In this document: positions 1 to 8,658 of the stretch, one piece after another
Layout: each line of letters starts with the position of its first letter
Numbering within the stretch: position 1 is the stretch's first letter
Virus record (IMG/VR): IMGVR_UViG_3300046660_000219
Span: 1 to 64,000 of that record
Source of the DNA: a virus
Length of the DNA stretch: 64,000 nt
Strand: one strand, 5' to 3'
Made by a program: the position numbers and the translations under genes
Notes under the pieces: generated by a model
Database searches by the model: none
What the model was told of the DNA's origin: nothing
The model's input: the letters and a program-made list of their open reading frames with translations, nothing else

Positions 1-1913
1 GATTGCGGCGTAACCACCAACAGATTGTCGTAACCGTTGTCTAAAACAGTAGGCAACAACTCTGCTAGTGCATGACGATTAGACGCCTGCGAACCGGCCT
101 CGATTTCGTCCAGCACCAGTGTACGCAAGCGCGCGTCAATAGGCAAGCAGAGCTGTGTAGAAACGGCCATCAGCAACATGAACACCCGGCTCTCATGCCC
201 AGAAAAGGTAGATACGTTTGCGGCCGCACCTTTGCGGTTGGCGATCAACGCACCAGCTTGCCAATCAAACTCCACAGGATAACTGTAGAAATTCTGAGAG
301 TGTTCGTTGAGCATAGCCACAAGGTGCGCTCCTACCATTTCTAGGTATGGATTACGGGCGTTCTTGCTCTCAAGCGCCTTGAGCATTTCGCGGATCAGTT
401 CAACGTCTTCGGTTTCCGGCAGTTGATCTAACTCGCTGCTGACCGTAGCGAAACGCTTGGCAGACGCCGAGAACTCAAGCTGTTGCTCGCGGTAGTCTGA
501 CAGAGATCGGATATAATGCGATAGCTTCTCGTGGCTAGCCGCCAACGTGTCGTACTGTTTTTCAGCATCGTCTGTAGCCATGACGAAGCCCTTCTCGCGT
601 AGCGCTAGCTCATCCTTGGCGTCGTCTATGCGATTGACGTCGGGGCGCGCGGTCTTCGGTCGTTTTACCTTTTTAAGATTAAAATCGCATGTACGGTTAT
701 GCTGTGCGGCGTCCTCTAACTCGTCAAGGTCGCGCACCAGGGCCATAAAACCCTCCGGGCTAACTTTGAGCGATGCTTGAATGCTGTCGATCCTATTGGC
801 CGCAGTTGCAAGCTCGGCCGACATAACCGCTGCTGCTATTTCACCCTCGACGCGTCGTAATTCTTTGGACATGGTACGCAGCATGATATCGCGATTTATT
901 TTACCATTACATGTCGGGCATTTGTCGTTATCATGAGCGCCTTTGAGATGAGAAACGCTAACACGCAAGTGACTAAGCCTATCTTGCAGAGCCGTAGCAT
1001 GACGGAGAGCACGAGCGCGGTTACGCGGCGGCACGTGCTTACCGTAAACAACTTCCCAGATGTATGGCAGTTGGTGCGCGTTGAGTCGTGTGTAGATTTC
1101 ACGTGCCAGCTCTAGGCGTTTAACGTCGAGAGGGCGCGGTTTAGGCGCGGCTTCGTATTCGTCGAAGTCTTGCCACGCCTGGAGATCCGCTTCCCCATCT
1201 TTTACTATTTGCTTAAGAGCAGCATCGCTTTCATGGGCGAGCGGCCGCACGGTATCCAGTTGTTCGCCGAGACGTTCCGCTCGCTCACGAATGGTAGCCT
1301 TGCGGCTCTGCAACGTCGCCAGCTTTTCATCAATCTTCGGGATAACTCGGAAGCTGGAAACAGATGGCTGCAACGCGTCGATTTCAGTTTGCAACCGCGA
1401 ACGAATTTCCGCTGTCAGACCCTCGCGATCGTAGATGGCGGACATGGCCTTGCGCAGTGTATCGAAAACAGTAAGACCAACAATGTCAGCGAGCAACTCG
1501 TTGCATTGGGTTGCATTACCAGACAAGATCGTGCCGGAGCGCAGCGCCGAGATGTAGTTAACAGTAGAGAAAGCCGAGTACGACAACGGCATACGCTTCT
1601 TCAGCCAAGCCTTAGCCGTACCTTTAAGGCGAATCTCCTGGGCTTGATTGTCTTCCATGCACCGCCATGACGTCTTACCTTTAACGGCTTGGACGAAACA
1701 CGAAGCTGGGACGCCGTTGTTCTCCCACGATACGCCCAATGTAGAGCCAGCGGTCAGCTTGCTTTGATCGAAGAACACGTCAGGAATAGTCGCGGCCAAC
1801 ATGGATTTTCCCGCTGCGTTGTTACCAGTGACAATGGTAACTCCGTCACGCAGCGGGAGAGTCATGCGGTAGCCGAGATGACCGACACGCGAAACGCTGG
1901 TCAGCTTCGTCAT
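1..1913 (-). CDS. Recombination endonuclease ATPase subunit (gp46/SbcC/Rad50-like), 3' end outside window
   Basis: SMC-type ABC ATPase that would pair with the gp47/SbcD nuclease encoded at 20603 to process DNA ends in recombination-dependent replication. The frame is open for 637 codons from ATG 1913 to the left edge. It shows a Walker A (GNNAAGKS, about residues 29-36), a long coiled-coil-like middle with a zinc hook CPTC (residues 332-335), an ABC signature-like FSGHESR near 571, and Walker B LVLDEIEA near 602, followed by a D-loop-like segment. This is the complete family order, so only the last residues are missing. It starts 8 nt after the stop of the AAA+ gene and is probably in one operon with it. 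The 20-kb separation from its presumed partner is unusual but seen in large phages. Family assignment is secure; the exact partner is inferred. Confidence 0.93.
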   Translation of the reverse strand, partial: MTKLTSVSRVGHLGYRMTLPLRDGVTIVTGNNAAGKSMLAATIPDVFFDQSKLTAGSTLGVSWENNGVPASCFVQAVKGKTSWRCMEDNQAQEIRLKGTAKAWLKKRMPLSYSAFSTVNYISALRSGTILSGNATQCNELLADIVGLTVFDTLRKAMSAIYDREGLTAEIRSRLQTEIDALQPSVSSFRVIPKIDEKLATLQSRKATIRERAERLGEQLDTVRPLAHESDAALKQIVKDGEADLQAWQDFDEYEAAPKPRPLDVKRLELAREIYTRLNAHQLPYIWEVVYGKHVPPRNRARALRHATALQDRLSHLRVSVSHLKGAHDNDKCPTCNGKINRDIMLRTMSKELRRVEGEIAAAVMSAELATAANRIDSIQASLKVSPEGFMALVRDLDELEDAAQHNRTCDFNLKKVKRPKTARPDVNRIDDAKDELALREKGFVMATDDAEKQYDTLAASHEKLSHYIRSLSDYREQQLEFSASAKRFATVSSELDQLPETEDVELIREMLKALESKNARNPYLEMVGAHLVAMLNEHSQNFYSYPVEFDWQAGALIANRKGAAANVSTFSGHESRVFMLLMAVSTQLCLPIDARLRTLVLDEIEAGSQASNRHALAELLPTVLDNGYDNLLVVTPQ

Positions 1914-1921
1914 GATTACTA

Positions 1922-3091
1922 TTACTTTCGTCTGTTGACCGTGTCACCGGCTTGAGGCAACTCCGCCTTCAACAAGCCTTCGGCAATGCCTGGGGTGAGT
2001 GCGTAGCCAAGAAGCACGTCAAAAAGAATGATAGGTGGAACGTTGCCAGCAGAGGCGTGCGTCAGGGCCATGCCGACCGCGCGTTGCAAACGCACAACGT
2101 CGCTGACGTTGAAATCACCGCGCTTCATACCCTTAGCTAAGGAATTGAATTGCTCGCGAGTGTCACCGTCAACCCACATGGACAGGCCAAGCAATGCTCG
2201 AAGGTATTTACCCATGGCCATAAGAGTAGACGTGGTGATTTGCTCGTACTTAGCGTTGCCATTGGTGTGGCCGCCGACAAGCAACGCGCCTAGCAGATGC
2301 AGCGCCCCGCGCTCATCCGCAACGTCTTCAATTGTAGTGGAACCACCTAGCGCAGTCAATACCTGCCTAGGATTGGCCAAGCTATGCAAAGCATTGTCGG
2401 ATAGCGTTGGCTTACCATAACGCTTGGCGTATTTATCCGCGAACTTACGCAGTGCTTGTGCATCCCATGATGGTGCACGGATAATAGTAAATCGATCCTT
2501 GAACGTAGCCAGCAGCTTGTTAGGCATGTTGGTACAAGCAATGAACAGCGCGCCGCCCGGTTTGGGGCGTTCCAGCGGGGTTAGCAGCGCAGACACCGCC
2601 TCTTCCGTCAGCTTATGAACTTCGTCTAGTAGATAGACCTTGCGCTTGCCGGGATGCGCCACCAACGGCATGTCGCACATCTCAACGATCTTGCGGATGT
2701 CTGCTACCTTACCATCAGTACCGCAATTGACTTCGTTCAGAAGCTTGTCGGGGATGTTACCGTTTTCGTCCATGACAAGTTCATTGGCGATGGCTTGCGC
2801 CAAAGTTGTCTTACCATTACCAGTAGGGCCGATGATCAGGATACCGCGCGAGGTTTGCGCCATCTCCGTGTAACTGTCGATCTGCGCAGGCGTGATGTTG
2901 TCCAGAGCTGCCAGGGAGCCTGGACGTGCGTCAATGTTCAGTTGGGTACGTGGAACGCGTACAGCGCCCCTGTCAGGCGTCCTTACGGGCTTGGTGGTCG
3001 TTGATGGAGCCACACCCCGATTGGGGCGCTCGCTACCAGTACGTCGCGTGGCAACAACCTTCTTGATAGGCTTGATGGGTGCTTTAGCCAT
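1922..3091 (-). CDS. AAA+ ATPase, clamp-loader-like (T4 gp44 / RFC / RuvB type)
   Basis: 389-residue P-loop ATPase, probably the motor subunit that loads the replicative sliding clamp. After about 60 basic, disordered residues come Walker A GPTGNGKT (88-95), Walker B VYLLDEVH (152-159), sensor-1-like FIACTN (183-188) and a DRF box just after. The DEVH Walker B and the TN sensor fit clamp loaders. RuvB-like or other AAA+ remodelers are alternatives because I see no textbook SRC arginine-finger motif and no small-subunit gene next door. It lies upstream of the gp46-like gene in a leftward operon and downstream of a terminator, so it may have its own promoter in the roughly 100-nt gap. Confidence 0.78.
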   Translation of the reverse strand: MAKAPIKPIKKVVATRRTGSERPNRGVAPSTTTKPVRTPDRGAVRVPRTQLNIDARPGSLAALDNITPAQIDSYTEMAQTSRGILIIGPTGNGKTTLAQAIANELVMDENGNIPDKLLNEVNCGTDGKVADIRKIVEMCDMPLVAHPGKRKVYLLDEVHKLTEEAVSALLTPLERPKPGGALFIACTNMPNKLLATFKDRFTIIRAPSWDAQALRKFADKYAKRYGKPTLSDNALHSLANPRQVLTALGGSTTIEDVADERGALHLLGALLVGGHTNGNAKYEQITTSTLMAMGKYLRALLGLSMWVDGDTREQFNSLAKGMKRGDFNVSDVVRLQRAVGMALTHASAGNVPPIILFDVLLGYALTPGIAEGLLKAELPQAGDTVNRRK

Positions 3092-3118
3092 AAAATGGTA
3101 TCCTGGGCTTGGCGCAAA

Positions 3119-3157
3119 GAAAAAGCCCCGCGACCTGTTGAGGGGCCACGGGGCTTT
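3119..3157 (-). terminator. Rho-independent terminator after the acidic coiled-coil gene
   Basis: Perfect 9-bp stem, AAAGCCCCG (3122-3130) with CGGGGCTTT (3149-3157). Read leftward it is followed by a T-rich run, placed just after the stop of the 3196-4302 gene. Confidence 0.8.
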
Positions 3158-3195
3158 GGTCGTCGTTAAACTAACGACGTGGAACCAGAGGTGTA

Positions 3196-4302
3196 TTAGC
3201 CTTCGATCGCGTCGGCCGGGACCGTCAAGGCCGGGATTGCTTCATCGTCGGCACGCACGTTCCCCAGTGCATCGCCATTGGCTTGCATGATGGCCGTGAG
3301 CACCTTGTTGAAATCGGCGGCTTCCAAGTTCTGCACGAACGCTTGGGCGTGCGCCGCTTCTTCCTCCGAAAAGGTAGAAACGTCGCCGACCATCTTGACG
3401 GCTTCGCGCACGATCTGACGCGTGTTCTTGGTGATCAGCGCGTCCTTAACGAACGGCGCGAGACCGTCGTACCACAGGCTGTCGAGGGTCGCCGCCGACG
3501 TCGTGATCAGGCCGATCAAGTTGTCGGTAGTCAGCAGGTTGTCGAGAGCTTCGCCGGGCGTCAAATCAGCGCTACCGTTTTCGATGGCGGCGTCCGCGAA
3601 GTCGTCTTCACCGCGCGGCGCGAGAACTTCGTCGTCCTCTTCCTCGCCGAAGACAACCACATCGTCGTCTTCACCATACACCGGCACGTCTTCCGCCGCG
3701 AGTTGATCTTCGCCTTCTTCGTGCAATTCCGGCAGATCATCGTCGTCATCGTCGTCGAAGTTGACGGCCGACATGTCGAAGTTGTTAGTACCATTATTTT
3801 CGTCATCGACGATCGTATCGTCGTCTTCGTCGTCAGCGTCTTCTTCGCTGTCGTCGCTTTGACCTTCCGTCGCGACCATCGCGTCGTCGTAGCGACCTTC
3901 CTTCAGGGCTTGCGCCATGTCGGCGGCAGCGGTGTAGATGATGGCCAAGCCAGCTTCCACGGCTTCTTCGATTTGACCCATACCGGTGCTGTTACCATTT
4001 CCGCCAGCACGCAGCGCGGCGACTTCGGCTTGCAGCTCGGCGTTCTCGGATTGCAGAGCGTCCAGGGCGGCTTGATTGGCCAGACGCTCTTGATTGAGTT
4101 CGTCTTGCAGGCGCTCGATGTCCTTGCGCGCGTCCTCCAGCAAGGTCTGAGCAGTGCGCGCGTCGGTCTGGTATTGCTTACCCAGCTCCTTCAGCCGCGC
4201 ACGCGACTCCATGGCTTCTTCGTAGGTCTTCGGCTTGGGGTTACCCTTTTTGACCGGGATAGCTTGTCCCGGCTTCACGGGCGGGCGAAGGATGGCGTTC
4301 AT
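3196..4302 (-). CDS. Acidic coiled-coil protein, unknown function
   Basis: 368 residues, not recognised. Residues ~1-30 are basic and proline-rich. About 30-95 form a heptad-rich coiled coil (ARTAQTLLEDARKDIERLQD and following). About 150-230 are almost pure Asp/Glu with Asn (several DDDDD runs). The C-terminal ~120 residues look helical and globular. An upstream GGGA-type ribosome site supports the ATG at 4302. The acidic linker between a coiled coil and a small domain recalls scaffold or DNA-mimic proteins, but nothing specific supports either. It is flanked by replication ATPases on one side and degenerate HNH genes on the other. It has its own terminator and possibly its own promoter. Confidence 0.85.
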   Translation of the reverse strand: MNAILRPPVKPGQAIPVKKGNPKPKTYEEAMESRARLKELGKQYQTDARTAQTLLEDARKDIERLQDELNQERLANQAALDALQSENAELQAEVAALRAGGNGNSTGMGQIEEAVEAGLAIIYTAAADMAQALKEGRYDDAMVATEGQSDDSEEDADDEDDDTIVDDENNGTNNFDMSAVNFDDDDDDDLPELHEEGEDQLAAEDVPVYGEDDDVVVFGEEEDDEVLAPRGEDDFADAAIENGSADLTPGEALDNLLTTDNLIGLITTSAATLDSLWYDGLAPFVKDALITKNTRQIVREAVKMVGDVSTFSEEEAAHAQAFVQNLEAADFNKVLTAIMQANGDALGNVRADDEAIPALTVPADAIEG

Positions 4303-4409
4303 GTAGTGATGTCCCTTTGCAAAGGTCCGGCAAGGTCGCCGGGTTGTGACCCCTTATCTTAGCAGGTTAACGGGCCTTGCGCAAATATCCCGCCCTGTAA
4401 GGGGTTTAG

Positions 4410-4419
4410 ATCAATTAGA
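4410..4419 (-). promoter_or_regulatory. Weak match to the phage promoter-like box
   Basis: On the minus strand this reads TCTAATTGAT, a variant of GCTAATTTA, about 110 nt upstream of ATG 4302. The strand is right, but the match is weaker than most. Confidence 0.3.
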
Positions 4420-4423
4420 CGAG

Positions 4424-5029
4424 CTATTCCGCGAGCGCTATCACGTCTACGACATGACCGAAGTAGAGGTAGGTAAGACATGCTTGTCGATTAACGCCCA
4501 CGTCCGAATAGATGTTGTATGGGTTACCATTAATCAATCGCAAGACATGCGTAATGACCATGTTATTAGACGGATCATTCCAGTCCACGTCGATAGCTCG
4601 ACCCTCTAGAATAGCGTCCAAGCTGGCGCGCGGTAAACGGTAACTTACCAGCGCATGTAAGCGTCGATGAAAGGTAGCGCGCCCGGCGTTCAACGTAAGC
4701 ACCAGTTCCGCGTCATCCATGCTATACTTTACGCGGTTCAGTTCAGGGTGCGTGAAATCGTTAACATCTAGTGTCGGACGCACAATCGACAAGACGCTAG
4801 GGGCGTGCATGCCACGTGCCGTGATTACACCCGGCGCTATGCATTCAACCTCATAAAGGTATTCAACCTTGTCCTGGGCGCACAACAGCGCGTGATCGCC
4901 GACAGGATCTATACCTTTACTGGACCAACGTAGCTGGTTAATAGAACGTGGCGATAGCGTACACGCATGTACTGAGTTGTGTATAACGCCTCCACTGTAC
5001 ATGCGCGATAGATGTTTTTTACTAGCCAT
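4424..5029 (-). CDS. Degenerate HNH-fold protein
   Basis: 201 residues. The ATG at 5029 is preferred over upstream starts because it follows an AGGAAG site and the previous gene's TAA with a 1-nt gap. The C-terminal part keeps the scaffold of phage HNH/homing-type proteins: a FHRRLHALVSYRLP helix, then IDVDWNDPSNN and a VLRLI strand. That matches the usual ...DHINGDPSNN...NLRLV, with the metal-binding His positions replaced. It therefore probably keeps the DNA-binding fold but not nuclease activity. It is paired with a similar degenerate protein immediately upstream. The fold assignment is by eye. Confidence 0.6.
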   Translation of the reverse strand: MASKKHLSRMYSGGVIHNSVHACTLSPRSINQLRWSSKGIDPVGDHALLCAQDKVEYLYEVECIAPGVITARGMHAPSVLSIVRPTLDVNDFTHPELNRVKYSMDDAELVLTLNAGRATFHRRLHALVSYRLPRASLDAILEGRAIDVDWNDPSNNMVITHVLRLINGNPYNIYSDVGVNRQACLTYLYFGHVVDVIALAE

Positions 5030-5030
5030 C

Positions 5031-5465
5031 TTAAGTCTTCCTACGAGAGCGCGACACCGGTATACGTACGTAGTCGTTGGCGTCATGAGGCGCGTAAACA
5101 ACAGTACCGGGTGTCATAGATTTTGTGATTTTAGCGTTGGTCGCTGGTTGAGCGCATGTGACGAAAGACACGTCGCGCATACGCAGATTGATCCAACGTA
5201 AATCAGTAGCTTGCCCATTGATGTAGACGGGTTCACGATCGGGAAGCTTACCGGTATGCAACCACTGCGCCAACCTTCCGGCGCTAAGTGCAATGCGTTC
5301 CCCGTTGAGCATAATACTGACAAATACCACACCGTCTACGTTCCAAGCTTGCAGACCAATCTTACCTTTTATACAGGATTCGTGGCGCTCACTAGACGGG
5401 ATAGTACTGATCTCACCTGTATGAGGATCATATTTGAGGTACAGGTTCCAGGCGATTGAAGACAT
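5031..5465 (-). CDS. Degenerate HNH-fold protein (second of pair)
   Basis: 144 residues. It opens like many phage HNH proteins (LKYDPHTGEI). The middle, RLAQWLHTGKLPDREPVYIN, GQATDLRWINLRMR, is a clear match to the HNH scaffold RLAW..TGE.P...DHINGDR.DNRW.NLR. The catalytic DH pair reads VY here, so the ββα-metal site looks dead. A basic tail (SRSRRKT) follows. It is the first gene of a two-gene leftward operon behind a strong GCTAATTTGC box at 5532. It could be a repressor-like DNA binder or a decaying homing nuclease. Confidence 0.65.
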   Translation of the reverse strand: MSSIAWNLYLKYDPHTGEISTIPSSERHESCIKGKIGLQAWNVDGVVFVSIMLNGERIALSAGRLAQWLHTGKLPDREPVYINGQATDLRWINLRMRDVSFVTCAQPATNAKITKSMTPGTVVYAPHDANDYVRIPVSRSRRKT

Positions 5466-5531
5466 CGCAGGCTCTCACAATAAATAGTAAATCCAGCGTG
5501 AGCCTCTGCGCGCACGGGTGGTTCTCGTCTA

Positions 5532-5541
5532 GCAAATTAGC
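5532..5541 (-). promoter_or_regulatory. Phage promoter-like box GCTAATTTGC
   Basis: Minus-strand GCTAATTTGC, 67 nt upstream of the ATG at 5465. It is followed in the leader by an imperfect stem (AGGCTCAC with GTGAGAGCCT). This is one of the best matches to the intergenic box found throughout the window. Confidence 0.6.
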
Positions 5542-5572
5542 AAAACCGTGTTTTGGCTGGAATCATGGCACG

Positions 5573-5602
5573 AAAAAAGCCCCCAGGAAATTCCTGGGGG
5601 CT
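5573..5602 (-). terminator. Rho-independent terminator of the H1-like gene
   Basis: Stem GCCCCCAGG/CCTGGGGGC (5579-5601) with a short A/T loop. Read leftward it is followed by TTTTTT. It lies just beyond the stop of 5638-6309. Confidence 0.88.
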
Positions 5603-5637
5603 CTCTTCATTCAGAAACGGTAGCCGAAGCTAACGTC

Positions 5638-6309
5638 TTACTTCATCGAACGCGCGCGCGACTTCGGCTTAGCGGCAGCCTTGGCCGGAGCCTTGGCGGC
5701 GGGCTTCGACGGCTTCGCGGCCTTCGGCGCAGGCTTGGCAGCGCGTTGCGGCTTAGCCGGCGGCGTCGGAGCCTTAGCGGGCTTCTTCGGCGCGGCCTTG
5801 GCCGGAGCCTTAGCAGCAGGCTTGCTAGCCTTTTGCGGCTTAGCCGGAGCGGCAGCAGCGGGCTTCTTCTTCAGCTTGCTCGGATCGGTCTTCGAACCGG
5901 GCGGACGGCCAAGACGCTTGATCTTACGACCGCCCTTGGTCATGCCGGTCTTAATGGCACGCTTAACGGCAAGACCAATCTTCTTATTCCAAGCAGGCGT
6001 GCGGACTTGCTTGTGCGTCTTAGCAGCCTTCTTGGCGGCGACCGAAGCAGCCATATCCTTCTTACGCAGCTTGCCGGTACCCTTATCGACGATCATACCT
6101 TTCGGCACGTTCTTGACAGGGGCCTTGTTTTGCAGGACCGGCTTAGCCTTCGGCTTACGCGCGGCGACCGGTTCGGCCTTGTGCACCGGAGCCTTCTTCA
6201 CCGGCTTACCGGGCTTGGTCGGCTTCGCCGTGGTCGCGGTCGGGGTCTTCTTGGCGGGCTTCTGCGGCTTAGCCGGAGCGGCCGCCTTCTTAACGGGCTT
6301 ACGGGCCAT
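5638..6309 (-). CDS. Histone-H1-like Lys/Ala/Pro-rich nucleoid protein with AT-hook
   Basis: 223 residues dominated by Lys, Ala and Pro in AKPAKPxK-type repeats, typical of bacterial H1-like DNA-binding proteins. Near the centre is KIKRLGRPPGSK, an AT-hook core (GRP flanked by basic residues), next to a less repetitive basic stretch. It would bind DNA non-specifically with minor-groove preference, perhaps compacting phage DNA or acting on the host nucleoid. It is monocistronic, with its own promoter-like box (6407) and terminator (5573). A second protein of similar composition is encoded at 19608. The 261-residue opposite-strand frame here is only the mirror of this composition. Confidence 0.85.
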   Translation of the reverse strand: MARKPVKKAAAPAKPQKPAKKTPTATTAKPTKPGKPVKKAPVHKAEPVAARKPKAKPVLQNKAPVKNVPKGMIVDKGTGKLRKKDMAASVAAKKAAKTHKQVRTPAWNKKIGLAVKRAIKTGMTKGGRKIKRLGRPPGSKTDPSKLKKKPAAAAPAKPQKASKPAAKAPAKAAPKKPAKAPTPPAKPQRAAKPAPKAAKPSKPAAKAPAKAAAKPKSRARSMK

Positions 6310-6406
6310 GATTGGCTCTCCTATTCGAGTTGAGGACTTCCACTTGGTATCAACTCAACCCTTCGGAGGTCGGCGTCAATCCGTTGTGGCTTCGGACTTA
6401 ACAGTA

Positions 6407-6416
6407 TTTAATTAGT
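6407..6416 (-). promoter_or_regulatory. Promoter-like box ACTAATTAAA
   Basis: Minus-strand ACTAATTAAA about 100 nt upstream of the H1-like gene. It is a variant of GCTAATTTA in the correct orientation. Confidence 0.4.
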
Positions 6417-6462
6417 AAGGTACGGTTAAGGGTATAGGCCTTTAGCATTTCACTGTCAACAC

Positions 6463-7836
6463 CTATCTCGTGCCTTGTCTGGGCTCGATACCCATAAACA
6501 ATTTCTGCGCCACAATCTTCTCTGCATACATGGGGAACAGCGTAGCTTCAATCTCAGACGGTCCAACCAATTTGGTCTGCGTAGATACCGATGTGACCCG
6601 AAGATCCTTGTCTGAGATGGTATCCAGATCAGTCACCCTCCACACTAAAGCATATTTGGCTTCAGCAATGATAGAGTTGTTGTCGATGATCCCGACTTCA
6701 GCAGGCAGGGTAACAGTAAGTGGGTTGGCCTTGACTACCTGATCGAGGCCAGCTTGCGCCGTATAGTTACTCACCTGACCCTTCAGCATTATATGGCGCA
6801 CAGTAAGATCAACGTGCGTAAGCTTTTGCGGCTGGTTTGAGATGTTGGTTACTTTTACCACTAAATCATCGAGCGGTGACTGTGCGAAATCTTTGAGATT
6901 AGGTGAAGGTGTACCATTGCTACCGATGGAGAAAGCAAACTGTAAGCCAGCCGCCGCGTCACGGTTGTTGCGTGCCAGGGTCCAGGCAACCGTGAAATAG
7001 CTAGGCAGTGAAGTTCGCCACGCCGCATAACCGCCCGGCTGAATAGTCCACACCGGAACCTTGGCGTTATCTTCGTCAAGGACAGCACCCTCTGCTTCAT
7101 ACGCATACTCGACCGGCAAGATACGATGCGTACCACCCCACAAAGAGTAACCACCGATGAAGCCGGTGTTTAGGCACAGCGGACAGGCGGTATGTGTCAT
7201 ACCTAAAAGGTATGCATTGTCGAGGAGCATCTGCTCCGGGTTCCAAGACTGCTCACCTTCGAAATCGGCGATTAGTTGATCGGAAAACAGACCATCCGTA
7301 TTATCCCATTCGTGGTCTAACGGGTTCTGACCTGGGCCACCCGGCGTCACACGACCGTAACCGTGCAGCGCCTCCAACGGATCAATGGTAGGCTCAACAT
7401 CACTATCTTTAGTAGCTTCGAAATGGTGAGCCGGTTCAGCGTCAGAAACCAACGGCTTTTCCCATTCGGTGTGACGATGCGCAGGCGACACGTCAACGGC
7501 GTGTACCTTAATACTGCTATAACCGTCGTTGACGCTCGGCACGTGAGGCGAGTCATCTATACTGACCACATTGGGATCGGTGTTGGGCTCATCTTCTGGT
7601 GCACCACCTCGACAAGGACACGTCTCCCCAGCGTACAGGCGTTGCCACAGAAAAAGAGTAACACCATCGATGTTGGAGATGGCTTCCTTCTGACGCCTAG
7701 CGCTGGCGGCGGCTAGGGCCGCTAACGTGTCGTTAGCATTATCACCAATACCTGTGTTGGCAGGCACAATACCGGGAGCAAGACCAACACCAGTCGGGTG
7801 TAGACTAACGCCCCCTTGTCGGGGTCCAAAGCGCAT
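6463..7836 (-). CDS. Probable virion structural protein with two Cys clusters
   Basis: 457 residues. It carries CPCRGG near residue 73 and CPLCLNTGFIGGY near residue 217. The second resembles the CPxCxGTGFxGGY signature I know from structural (neck/baseplate-type) proteins of many tailed phages, where the Cys pairs probably bind one zinc. Residues ~250-440 look β-rich, with Ig-like spacing (DDLVVKVTNIS...LTHVDLTVRHIML). The N terminus is Gly/Pro-rich. It is the only clearly structural-looking gene in the leftward block and has its own strong upstream box (7927). The exact virion location cannot be deduced. Confidence 0.7.
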   Translation of the reverse strand: MRFGPRQGGVSLHPTGVGLAPGIVPANTGIGDNANDTLAALAAASARRQKEAISNIDGVTLFLWQRLYAGETCPCRGGAPEDEPNTDPNVVSIDDSPHVPSVNDGYSSIKVHAVDVSPAHRHTEWEKPLVSDAEPAHHFEATKDSDVEPTIDPLEALHGYGRVTPGGPGQNPLDHEWDNTDGLFSDQLIADFEGEQSWNPEQMLLDNAYLLGMTHTACPLCLNTGFIGGYSLWGGTHRILPVEYAYEAEGAVLDEDNAKVPVWTIQPGGYAAWRTSLPSYFTVAWTLARNNRDAAAGLQFAFSIGSNGTPSPNLKDFAQSPLDDLVVKVTNISNQPQKLTHVDLTVRHIMLKGQVSNYTAQAGLDQVVKANPLTVTLPAEVGIIDNNSIIAEAKYALVWRVTDLDTISDKDLRVTSVSTQTKLVGPSEIEATLFPMYAEKIVAQKLFMGIEPRQGTR

Positions 7837-7878
7837 GCGGCTCGTCCTTGTAAAAGGTAGTCATCAAGGGGCTGTTGC

Positions 7879-7888
7879 GCTAATTTGC
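7879..7888 (+). promoter_or_regulatory. Promoter-like box GCTAATTTGC (rightward)
   Basis: Plus-strand GCTAATTTGC upstream of the resolvase gene. It faces away from the minus-strand box at 7927, so 7840-7990 is a divergent promoter region. Confidence 0.55.
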
Positions 7889-7926
7889 TGATAACCGGGT
7901 CATCACGCGCGCCTGCCTACTCACAA

Positions 7927-7936
7927 GTAAATTAGC
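7927..7936 (-). promoter_or_regulatory. Promoter-like box GCTAATTTAC (leftward)
   Basis: Minus-strand GCTAATTTAC 90 nt upstream of ATG 7836. It is identical to the plus-strand boxes at 28437 and 49441. Confidence 0.6.
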
Positions 7937-7991
7937 CCACGTGTCGAGTATGGGTATTAGAGTAAGCAGCGTCATAAGAATGGAAAATCTC

Positions 7992-8654
7992 ATGGCTAGC
8001 ACTCCTACAGTTGTATGGGAGGAAACAGTTTTAGGCCTGGACATGGGGACCAGCAATTTTGGCTGGTGCGTCATTCGTGTCAGGCTTATGACTGACGGAC
8101 GTTATCGTTTTCGCGTACTTGGTGGTGGCTTGATGGCTATGCCGCTGTCCAATCTCACGCATCAAGCTAAGGTGGAAAAAGTAACTGTCAGTCGCAAGAC
8201 CGGTAAGGCTAAAAAGACCAACGCCGGTAAGAGTGAGCCTCCGCTAGATGTGGGTGTGCATTTGTTCCTCGATGAGGTCTCCTACATATTCTCTACCTAT
8301 TATATAACGCGCGTAGTGGCAGAAAGGTTCATGTCACGGGGTAGGGGTGGAGACAGCACGATTGAGGCGATTAGCCTCATGATTGGCCTGATCCTCGCAG
8401 AGTGTAAAAAGCTATCTCTGCATTATACCGTTTTAGCGGCCGCCACGTGGAAGCTGACTTGTGCGCGGGCTGCAAATGACAAGGAAATTCTGCCTAAATT
8501 ATACGCCTATGCTAAGCGGCAATATGGTAAAGAGCCTCACGCTTTCGACGCTGCACTGATGGCGCTGTATACCGTTGTACCGACTGAGGCTATGCGCGAC
8601 GTTCTTAAAACCCAGTTCATCGATCACGTCGCTTCGCGACAAATAGAGATTTAG
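7992..8654 (+). CDS. RuvC-like Holliday-junction resolvase (RNase H fold)
   Basis: 220 residues. The RNase H-fold acidic residues are visible: VLGLDMGTSNFGW (Asp17) on β1, VVAERFMSRG (Glu111) on β4, and EPHAFDAALMALY (Asp186 with a neighbouring His) on the last helix. That is the RuvC/poxvirus-type order D-E-(H)D. It would cleave branched DNA before packaging or during recombination. A Lys-rich insertion (about 60-80) is extra. In-frame ATGs at 7941 and 7980 are possible; 7992 is favoured by a GGAAA 7 nt upstream. It is the first gene of the rightward block and is followed after 4 nt by a small unknown gene. Confidence 0.82.
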   Translation: MASTPTVVWEETVLGLDMGTSNFGWCVIRVRLMTDGRYRFRVLGGGLMAMPLSNLTHQAKVEKVTVSRKTGKAKKTNAGKSEPPLDVGVHLFLDEVSYIFSTYYITRVVAERFMSRGRGGDSTIEAISLMIGLILAECKKLSLHYTVLAAATWKLTCARAANDKEILPKLYAYAKRQYGKEPHAFDAALMALYTVVPTEAMRDVLKTQFIDHVASRQIEI

Positions 8655-8658
8655 AAAA

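Noticed and set aside
3283-4362. 359-residue plus-strand frame opposite the acidic protein gene
   Set aside because: Val/Phe/Arg-rich mirror of Asp/Glu codons; the minus-strand gene has a ribosome site and terminator.
5548-6333. 261-residue plus-strand frame opposite the H1-like gene
   Set aside because: Leu/Arg/Gly low-complexity mirror of Lys/Ala codons; the minus-strand gene has AT-hook, promoter-like box and terminator.
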